From positions 1 to 58,617 of the forward strand of contig CAZHTS010000025.1 of assembly GCA_964535315.1 (NCBI GenBank): a DNA stretch of 58,617 nt, in the 5' to 3' direction. Below, one piece after another: positions 52,862 through 58,617 of the stretch. This DNA comes from CAZHTS01 sp964535315. Its GTDB lineage: Bacteria; Chloroflexota; Anaerolineae; Anaerolineales; Anaerolineaceae. Both the position numbers and the translations under genes were made by a program. Positions within the stretch are counted from its first letter, which is position 1; the number at the start of each line of letters is the position of its first letter. The notes below the pieces were generated by a model, which saw nothing but the letters and a program-made list of their open reading frames with translations, was not told the DNA's origin and searched no databases.

Positions 52862-54619
52862 TTAGCCCTCATCTTCGCCAAGCAGGGCCTTCCAGGGACC
52901 ATGAATGCCGTCTTCCGTGACGCCAAAGTAGTAGCGATACCCCTCTGGAGTCCGTTGAATCAGGTCAAAATGTTTGTTCTTACCCTGTTTATACGCTTTG
53001 AGAATGCCAAAATCACCATTCCAGTCGATTTGCAGCGTGTCGAGTTCTTCGCGGATTTTGTCGAAGGCGGTGATGGCATAATGCCACAGGCGGCGAGCCG
53101 AAGAGCGGGTGACGTTTTTGACGACGTTGCCGTTACGCAGATCGCGCATGGTGAAGTGATCCTTCTGACGATCTTTGGGCGGGAGAACTTCTACCCCGGT
53201 ACGCGGCGCCAGGTCGAGGCTGTCATCGCTGGCCTGTGGTGCAGGTTCGGCTGTAGAAGGGAGCGGCTCTTCGACCGGGCCGGGTGAGAGCGGTATTTCA
53301 CTGGCGCCGGCAGCGTTTTTGCCGCGCAGCACCAGGCCGACGATCTCGTCGCGCACGGCAAGCCCGGTTTCAGCCTCATCGCGCACGTAGATTTTGTTGT
53401 CATCCACAGCGTAGGGAGGGTCGATGCCGCGTGGTACCAGGATACGAATAATCTTCTTGTTCTTAAAATCCTGGATATCGATGGTGCATTGTAACGGTGG
53501 GCTGATGCGATTGTTGATCTCTTTTTCCAACTGTGTAATACCCTGTTCAGCATCAGGCACACCAATAGGTGGTTTGTGAACGTCGCTATTCAGACCAATG
53601 TAGAGAGTACCGCCGTTGGTATTGGCGAAGGCGCACACATCGGCGATGATGGCGTATAATTTGCCACCACGTACCATCATCCCCTCATGAAAATCCTGTA
53701 CGATGTTTGCGCCTTCTTCCAGGGCGGTCTGAAGAAAATCGAAAGCGGGTTCTTCTTTATGGCGATGCGGGCGAGTGCGCGAGAAGTCGTTGCCTTCAAA
53801 CAATTCTTTGAGCGCTTCAAAGCTGACTTCCGAGATTAAAACATCTGTGGCGCGATCGCCCAGGCCGAGATTCTTTTTGCGCTGTGGATCTGTGCTCAGG
53901 CGATGTGAGTCGGAGCCCTGGATGCAGTGCATGCGGCGCGGGTATTCGGGTTTGGTGCCATTGAAGAAAGCGGCGGTAGAACGTTGCCCCTTTTGCTCCA
54001 GGTCGGTGACTTCCAGCGCGTGCAGATTGGGGTCCTGGGTGTAGGCGATCTTGGTCTGACCGCCGAAATTGAAACCGCGCATGGCGACGCCGTTACTGGA
54101 ATTGGCATGTGCGGCGATAACCAGACCGCCGGCCTGATTGATGAGACGGTAGGCGCTGAGAACATCTGTGGTGGCGCCCACAGTGGCCGAACCTTCGTCA
54201 AGTTGGGTGGGCGGAATGTTGAGGCTCAGTAAGAGGTGCTCGATCTCGCGTAACGATTTGTCGGGCGAGAACAAGCCGATAATGTGAAAGCCAAACGTAG
54301 CGCTAAACTCAAAGGCCGGCAGGACCAGCATTTTGCCAAACAAACGGCGGTACTCGGTCAGCCGTGAACGTTCTTCGGGCAGCATACGGTTGAGCTTTTC
54401 CAGCATCTCCAACTGTTGGATTTCATCCTGCATCTGGCGGTAGCCGGCGATGGTGTTATGATCGGTAAAAGCAATGATCTCAAGACCACGCGTCTCAGCC
54501 TTTTGCAAGATTTGCAGATAGGAAACTTCTGGCTGCTGATAGTCGCTGGAGGCCGGAGTGTGGATATGGATATCCATTGTGCGCCACTGTAAATTGGCAC
54601 GAGGGTGTTTTTTCCCCAC
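52862..54619 (-). CDS. PHP-domain / AlbA_2 (Schlafen-type) fusion protein
   Basis: The 585-residue protein joins two domains seldom seen together. Residues 15-275 are a PHP phosphoesterase-type domain with metal motifs DIHIHT (16-21), FTDHNT (51-56), IAAHAN (168-173) and GSDSH (235-239). Residues about 295-430 are an AlbA_2/Schlafen-type domain (HEGMMVRGGKL, then ADVCAFANTNGGTLYIGL at 326-343). The C-terminal part (about 480-585) is basic and may bind nucleic acid. It starts at GTG 54619 with AGGAG before it. It is in the lon/hsp20 operon. PHP enzymes with AlbA-type partners occur in defence or DNA repair, but the role here is unknown. Confidence 0.85.
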   Translation of the reverse strand: MGKKHPRANLQWRTMDIHIHTPASSDYQQPEVSYLQILQKAETRGLEIIAFTDHNTIAGYRQMQDEIQQLEMLEKLNRMLPEERSRLTEYRRLFGKMLVLPAFEFSATFGFHIIGLFSPDKSLREIEHLLLSLNIPPTQLDEGSATVGATTDVLSAYRLINQAGGLVIAAHANSSNGVAMRGFNFGGQTKIAYTQDPNLHALEVTDLEQKGQRSTAAFFNGTKPEYPRRMHCIQGSDSHRLSTDPQRKKNLGLGDRATDVLISEVSFEALKELFEGNDFSRTRPHRHKEEPAFDFLQTALEEGANIVQDFHEGMMVRGGKLYAIIADVCAFANTNGGTLYIGLNSDVHKPPIGVPDAEQGITQLEKEINNRISPPLQCTIDIQDFKNKKIIRILVPRGIDPPYAVDDNKIYVRDEAETGLAVRDEIVGLVLRGKNAAGASEIPLSPGPVEEPLPSTAEPAPQASDDSLDLAPRTGVEVLPPKDRQKDHFTMRDLRNGNVVKNVTRSSARRLWHYAITAFDKIREELDTLQIDWNGDFGILKAYKQGKNKHFDLIQRTPEGYRYYFGVTEDGIHGPWKALLGEDEG

Positions 54620-54638
54620 GGAATTTCTCCTGAAAATG

Positions 54639-54995
54639 TTAAGAAGCCTGCTGCCGGATCATGGCGATCAATTCAGCGGGCATGTAGGGTTTAAGCAGAA
54701 AACCATTGGCCCCAGCCGCCAAACACTCTTCTTTCAGGGCCTTGCCAGAGGTCATTACGACCCGTAGGTTAAGCAGGTCAGGGTCCTGGCGCACGTTGTG
54801 CAGGATATCCAGGCCGTTGGCGTCTTTGAGGTGAATATCCATCAAGACGACATCCGGGTGGGTCTGGCGCATGCTTTCCAGGATTTGCTCACCGGCGATG
54901 TCTTTCGCAATGACTGCAAAGCCTTCAATCTCCAGCAGCGTTTTTAGCAAACTACGCATGGTTGCGTCGTCATCAACCAGCAGGACTGTTTTCAT
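54639..54995 (-). CDS. Single-domain response regulator (CheY-like)
   Basis: The 118-residue protein is a bare receiver: LLVDDDATMRSLL (acidic pair near residues 8-9), phospho-acceptor in VVLMDIHLKD (about residue 53), MTSGK and FLLKPY lysine. It has no output domain. The start overlaps the lon stop by four bases (ATGA). The partner kinase is not nearby. Location behind lon suggests stress-linked signalling. Confidence 0.9.
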   Translation of the reverse strand: MKTVLLVDDDATMRSLLKTLLEIEGFAVIAKDIAGEQILESMRQTHPDVVLMDIHLKDANGLDILHNVRQDPDLLNLRVVMTSGKALKEECLAAGANGFLLKPYMPAELIAMIRQQAS

Positions 54996-57565
54996 GATTG
55001 GGCGCTTTCTTTACGCTTGTGGCGTAGGGGTTTGGATTGGGGTTGTTCGAGGGCGTGCTTTAGCACGTCGTCAATGGTATCCGCAAAAACGAATGTGATC
55101 GCCTGCCGGACTTCCTCGGGAAGTTCATTGAGGTCGTATTCATTCTGGAGCGGCAGAATGATGGTTTTAAGACCGGCGCGATGTGCGGCCAGGATTTTTT
55201 CTTTAATGCCGCCCACTGGCAGCACCTGGCCGCGTAAGGTAATTTCGCCGGTCATGCCCACGTCTGGCCGGACGATAATGTTTCTGAGGAGGGACACGAG
55301 GGCGGTGGCAATCGTGACGCCAGCCGATGGGCCATCTTTGGGTTGCGCCCCAGAGGGGATATGCAAATGGATGTCAAGCTTGTCGAAAAAGTCGGCCGGC
55401 AGCCCGAGGTTTTCTGCACGCGCGCGAACGTACGAGAGGGCAGCCTGTGCCGATTCCTGCATCACATTGCCAACCGAGCCGGTGATTTTGAAACCTTTGC
55501 CGCCGGGCATGCGTGTGGCTTCAATAAACAACACATCACCCCCAACTGGCGTCCAGGCCAGACCGGTAGCCACGCCTGGTACGGCAGTGCGGCGGGCAAT
55601 CTCTTCATTGCCCCGAAAACGGGGCCGGCCCAGATATTCTTTCACCAGTTCGGCGTTGATGGAGGTGTGTCCATTTTTGCCTTCGCTGAGGCGGGTTACC
55701 ACCTTACGGCAGACGCGCCCGATTTCACGTTCGAGGTTACGCACACCGGCTTCACGGGTGTATTGACCGATGATGGCGCGGATGGCGTCTTCCTCGAAAA
55801 TGATTTCGCCTGACTTGAGGCCATTCTCACGCAACTGGCGGGCAATCAGATATTGCTGGGCGATGGCAATTTTTTCGCTTTCTGTATAGCCAGAGAGCTG
55901 GATGACCTCCATCCGGTCTAGCAGCGGGGCGGGGATGGTTTCCAGGGTGTTGGCGGTGGTGATGAACATCACCTCAGAGAGATCAAACGCCACTTCGAGA
56001 TAATTGTCACGAAATTCAAAGTTCTGTTCCGGATCAAGTACCTCGAGCAGTGCGGAGGCCGGATCACCGTGGAAATCGAAACTGAGTTTGTCGATTTCGT
56101 CCAGCATAAATACGGGGTTGTGGCTTTCCACACGACGCAGCGCCTGGATGATCCTACCGGGCATGGCGCCGATGTAGGTACGGCGGTGGCCGCGAATCTC
56201 GGCTTCATCGCGTATCCCGCCCAAGGATACACGGATGAACTTGCGGCCCAACGCCCGGCCGATCGATTGCCCTAACGAGGTCTTGCCGACACCTGGCGGC
56301 CCAATAAAGCACAAGATGACGCCTTCACGCTCTTTGCGGATCATGTCTTTGCTGGTTTCCTGGAACTCACTGCTGCGTTCCAGGCGCAGTTTCCGTACGG
56401 CAAGAAATTCAAGGATGCGCTCTTTGATATCTGCCAGGCCATAGTGATCCTGGTCGAGAACCTGGCGTGCGTGGGCAATATCCAGGTTATCGGCAGTTGA
56501 TTTGGACCACGGCACAGAAGCAAGCCAATCCAGATAGGAGCGAATGACGCCGTATTCAGCGGCAGCGGTGGGCAAACGCGAGAGGCGTTCCAGTTCGCGG
56601 AACGCTTGTTTGGCGGCCTCTTCGGGCAGATTGGCCTCGCCGATCTTTTTGCGAAACTCTTCCACGTCGGCGGCCTGCTCGTCGCTTTCACCCAGTTCGC
56701 GCTGGATGGCTTTGAGCTGCTCGCGTAAATAGTACTCGCGCTGTACTTTATCGATTTCTGAGCGGGCCTCATTCTGAATTTTCTGTCCGAGTTCCAAAAC
56801 CTCGCTTTCGCGAGTCAGAATGGTAACCAGCTTGTGCAGCTTGTCGGAAACGGCATCCAATTCCAAAATAGCCTGTGCCTCGCTTAATTCCATGCGTTGG
56901 AAGTTGGCGATAGTATAGGCGGTTTGCAGCGGGTCGGTGATGGCAGCCACGGAGGCCACCAGTTCGCGTGGGATAGAAGGGATCATTTCGGCTATGTGCT
57001 CGAACTGATCACGGGCGTTGCGCGATAGCGCTTCGACTTCTATGTCCACTTCCTGTCGCTCCGGGCGCATTTCAATACGGGCGACAAGATAAGGCTCGGT
57101 ATGGGTGAATTCAACCAGACGGAAGCGCGCTACCCCCTGAACGAGCAGGCGAATGGTACCATCTGGCGCCCGAAACAACCGATGAATCATGGCAACCGTG
57201 CCAATCTTGTAAAGATCGTCCGGCCCTGGGTTTTCTAGCTCCGGATTTTTGGCGGTCACCAGCCCAATCATTCGCTCGGCGGCGACGGTGTCATCTACCA
57301 GACGGATCGAGCGGGGTTGGCCGATGGTGAGCGGAACTGCTGTGCTGGGATATACCACCAGCCCGCGCAGGGGCAGGATGGGCAGTTCGCCAGGAATGTT
57401 TAATTGCGTTCCGTCGTTTAATTTTTCTTCGGCGTTAATTTGATCCGCTTCCGAGAGGTCGGGCCCTACTGGCAACGTGTCGAACAGCAATTCGTGGAAA
57501 TCGTTGTCTTCATCCATCCAGTTTAGAATCTCTCTCAGATTTGAGTTCCAACGAGTAGCGGGCAT
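54992..57565 (-). CDS. lon: ATP-dependent protease Lon
   Basis: The protein is 857 residues from ATG 57565. It has the N-terminal substrate-binding domain (GELPILPLRGLVVYPSTAVPLTIG-type), an AAA+ module with Walker A GPPGVGKTS near residue 420 and Walker B MLDEIDKL, and a protease domain with catalytic serine in KDGPSAGVT (near 743) and lysine in GGIKEKILAAHRAGLK (near 786). The start is uncertain: ATG 57517 is an alternative, and neither has a good ribosome site. The gene follows hsp20 by ten bases and overlaps the response regulator. Lon removes misfolded and regulatory proteins. Confidence 0.96.
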   Translation of the reverse strand: MPATRWNSNLREILNWMDEDNDFHELLFDTLPVGPDLSEADQINAEEKLNDGTQLNIPGELPILPLRGLVVYPSTAVPLTIGQPRSIRLVDDTVAAERMIGLVTAKNPELENPGPDDLYKIGTVAMIHRLFRAPDGTIRLLVQGVARFRLVEFTHTEPYLVARIEMRPERQEVDIEVEALSRNARDQFEHIAEMIPSIPRELVASVAAITDPLQTAYTIANFQRMELSEAQAILELDAVSDKLHKLVTILTRESEVLELGQKIQNEARSEIDKVQREYYLREQLKAIQRELGESDEQAADVEEFRKKIGEANLPEEAAKQAFRELERLSRLPTAAAEYGVIRSYLDWLASVPWSKSTADNLDIAHARQVLDQDHYGLADIKERILEFLAVRKLRLERSSEFQETSKDMIRKEREGVILCFIGPPGVGKTSLGQSIGRALGRKFIRVSLGGIRDEAEIRGHRRTYIGAMPGRIIQALRRVESHNPVFMLDEIDKLSFDFHGDPASALLEVLDPEQNFEFRDNYLEVAFDLSEVMFITTANTLETIPAPLLDRMEVIQLSGYTESEKIAIAQQYLIARQLRENGLKSGEIIFEEDAIRAIIGQYTREAGVRNLEREIGRVCRKVVTRLSEGKNGHTSINAELVKEYLGRPRFRGNEEIARRTAVPGVATGLAWTPVGGDVLFIEATRMPGGKGFKITGSVGNVMQESAQAALSYVRARAENLGLPADFFDKLDIHLHIPSGAQPKDGPSAGVTIATALVSLLRNIIVRPDVGMTGEITLRGQVLPVGGIKEKILAAHRAGLKTIILPLQNEYDLNELPEEVRQAITFVFADTIDDVLKHALEQPQSKPLRHKRKESAQS

Positions 57566-57575
57566 CGGCGATAAT

Positions 57576-58001
57576 CTATTCCTTGGGAATTTTGATTTGT
57601 GTTGGACGGGCTTTGGGCAGCGTGATGCGCAAGAATCCATCCTGGTATTCGGCTTCGATGGCATCTAATTGAATAGGTGTGGCAGGGAATTCTATCTCGG
57701 TGTAAAACTCACCAAAGGGGATTTCCATCTGGTGGTACGCTTTGCGTTCGGGCTCATCCGGGCGTACTCCGCTGATGGTGAGGGTGCTTTGTTCCATACT
57801 GATGTTGAAATCGGCCTGACGCATGCCGGCGATTTCGATGCGTACCAGAAAGCGGTCTTGCATCTCGTATACGTCTGTTGCAGGGCGCCATACGTGAGGG
57901 CGAGTGGTTAGTCGCCAGGCGTGGCCACCAGGCGAATGTAAGGTTTCGTCGGAAACAAAAAAAGTGGTGTGAGGGAAAGATTTTCGGTTAACGATGATCA
58001 T
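57576..58001 (-). CDS. Hsp20/alpha-crystallin small heat-shock protein
   Basis: The 141-residue holdase has the alpha-crystallin core (PATDVYEMQDRFLVRIEIAG, about 40-59, then SMEQSTLTISGVR) and a C-terminal IKIPKE extension carrying the I-x-I motif (QIKI) used in oligomer assembly. ATG 58001 is preceded by AAGG and AGGAG; the 43 earlier codons overlap tpx. It lies between tpx and lon in a stress operon. Confidence 0.94.
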   Translation of the reverse strand: MIIVNRKSFPHTTFFVSDETLHSPGGHAWRLTTRPHVWRPATDVYEMQDRFLVRIEIAGMRQADFNISMEQSTLTISGVRPDEPERKAYHQMEIPFGEFYTEIEFPATPIQLDAIEAEYQDGFLRITLPKARPTQIKIPKE

Positions 58002-58017
58002 TCTTGCCTTGCTCCTG

Positions 58018-58545
58018 TTAACCAGAGGCGAGCGCCGTGCGTGCGGCCTGCAGCACTTCGTCGTAATTTGGCTCTTCACCCAGGGCGGGCATGTAAGAGA
58101 CATAGGTGAGTATGTTTTTGCGATTGACAATAAAAATGGCTCGGCGCAAGATGCGACCCTCTTTGATCAGGCAACCATATTTTTTGCCGAAATCGGTGGT
58201 AAAGTGATCGGAAACCACTGTTATCTGGTCGATGCCGGTGGCGCCGCACCAACGTTTCTGAGCGAAGGGGAGATCGGCGCTGACAACGAGAATGGTGATG
58301 TCTTTGCTCAGGTGCGTTGCTTCCTCGTTGAACCGTCGGGTTTCACGATCGCATACCGACGTATCGAGTGAGGGGACTGCGGCGATAATACGCACCTTCC
58401 CGCGAGTGGCTTTGAGTGCGGTGATCATGCTCCAATCCTGGGCCTGTACTTTAAACTCAGGCGCCTTTTGACCGACGCTCAGGTCGGCGCCGATGATGGT
58501 GGCATCCTTGCCGGCGAATTTGATCAATCCTTGTCGTTCGATCAT
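58018..58545 (-). CDS. tpx: Thiol peroxidase Tpx
   Basis: The 175-residue atypical two-cysteine peroxiredoxin reduces lipid and hydrogen peroxides. The peroxidatic cysteine is Cys65 in PSLDTSVCDRET and the resolving cysteine Cys100 in FAQKRWCGA. Both match Tpx. It heads the operon tpx-hsp20-lon. AGGAG precedes the ATG. Confidence 0.96.
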   Translation of the reverse strand: MIERQGLIKFAGKDATIIGADLSVGQKAPEFKVQAQDWSMITALKATRGKVRIIAAVPSLDTSVCDRETRRFNEEATHLSKDITILVVSADLPFAQKRWCGATGIDQITVVSDHFTTDFGKKYGCLIKEGRILRRAIFIVNRKNILTYVSYMPALGEEPNYDEVLQAARTALASG

Positions 58546-58573
58546 TTTGTGCCCTCCTATCGTTTTCCACAGG

Positions 58574-58617
58574 CGCCCCTGGCGGGAATCGAACCCGCAA
58601 CCAACAGATTAGAAGTC
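58574..58617 (-). tRNA. tRNA-Arg(UCU), 3' part only
   Basis: On the minus strand the T arm GCGGG-TTCGAAT-CCCGC is complete, followed by the acceptor strand CAGGGGC and discriminator G at 58574. CCA is not encoded. The anticodon loop CTTCTAA gives anticodon UCU, and the variable loop TGGTT is five bases. The 5' half lies beyond the window end. Confidence 0.9.

Overview
The window looks like a chromosomal segment of a member of the phylum Chloroflexota, probably Anaerolineae-like. This is inferred from the mixture of protein types: Tm-1-type proteins, a hydrogenase-4-like complex, YfhO-type membrane proteins, a membrane-anchored NTF2-like protein and archaeal-type aspartate-semialdehyde dehydrogenase. 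No rRNA or marker phylogeny was available to confirm it. The DNA is GC-rich and densely coded, many adjacent genes overlap by the 4-base ATGA, and there is no phage, transposase gene or CRISPR array.

Layout. 1-2.6 kb: start of an outward-reading gene, a purine-rich low-complexity tract, a histidine phosphatase, a degenerate receiver protein and a NarL-type response regulator. 2.6-8.9 kb (minus): a tightly packed operon of UbiD-family decarboxylase, aconitase X large and small subunits, YjbQ and a membrane protein, preceded by two genes matching the two halves of plant Tm-1. 9.1-12.3 kb: an ECF-type vitamin/metabolite transporter (fused EcfA1A2, EcfT, EcfS). 12.3-21.7 kb (minus): RNA methyltransferase, YgiQ radical SAM protein, EamA transporter, a secreted-type hypothetical, an atypical phosphofructokinase, Hpt, aspartate-semialdehyde dehydrogenase and aspartate kinase. 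21.8-23.4 kb: FAH-family enzyme and a sortase. 23.6-31.0 kb (minus): a six-gene hydrogenase-4/complex-I-like membrane complex whose large subunit lacks the NiFe cysteines. Its leader carries a c-di-AMP (ydaO) riboswitch with terminator, and an ArsR-type regulator lies upstream. 32.0-34.7 kb: yebC-ruvC-spoU-ruvA. 34.8-40.4 kb: atpA-G-D-C (F1 only) and mreB. 40.5-42 kb: rex and a zinc peptidase. 42.2-49.8 kb: four membrane proteins forming a duplicated A-B-A-B unit. 49.8-52.1 kb: MoxR and DUF58. 52.1-58.5 kb (minus): a stress-type operon tpx-hsp20-lon-response regulator-PHP/AlbA-moaB-CDGSH. The window ends inside a tRNA-Arg(UCU).

The two most interesting units are these. First, a complex-I-like ion-translocating complex with no hydrogenase active site that is apparently switched by c-di-AMP, which points to a role in ion or osmotic homeostasis rather than H2 metabolism. 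Second, the aconitase X/UbiD pair, whose chemistry (dehydrate a hydroxy acid, then decarboxylate the unsaturated product with prenylated FMN) is that of the archaeal mevalonate pathway. Here the pair sits with Tm-1-like genes and an ECF importer. All calls come from reading the sequence by eye; no database search was run.
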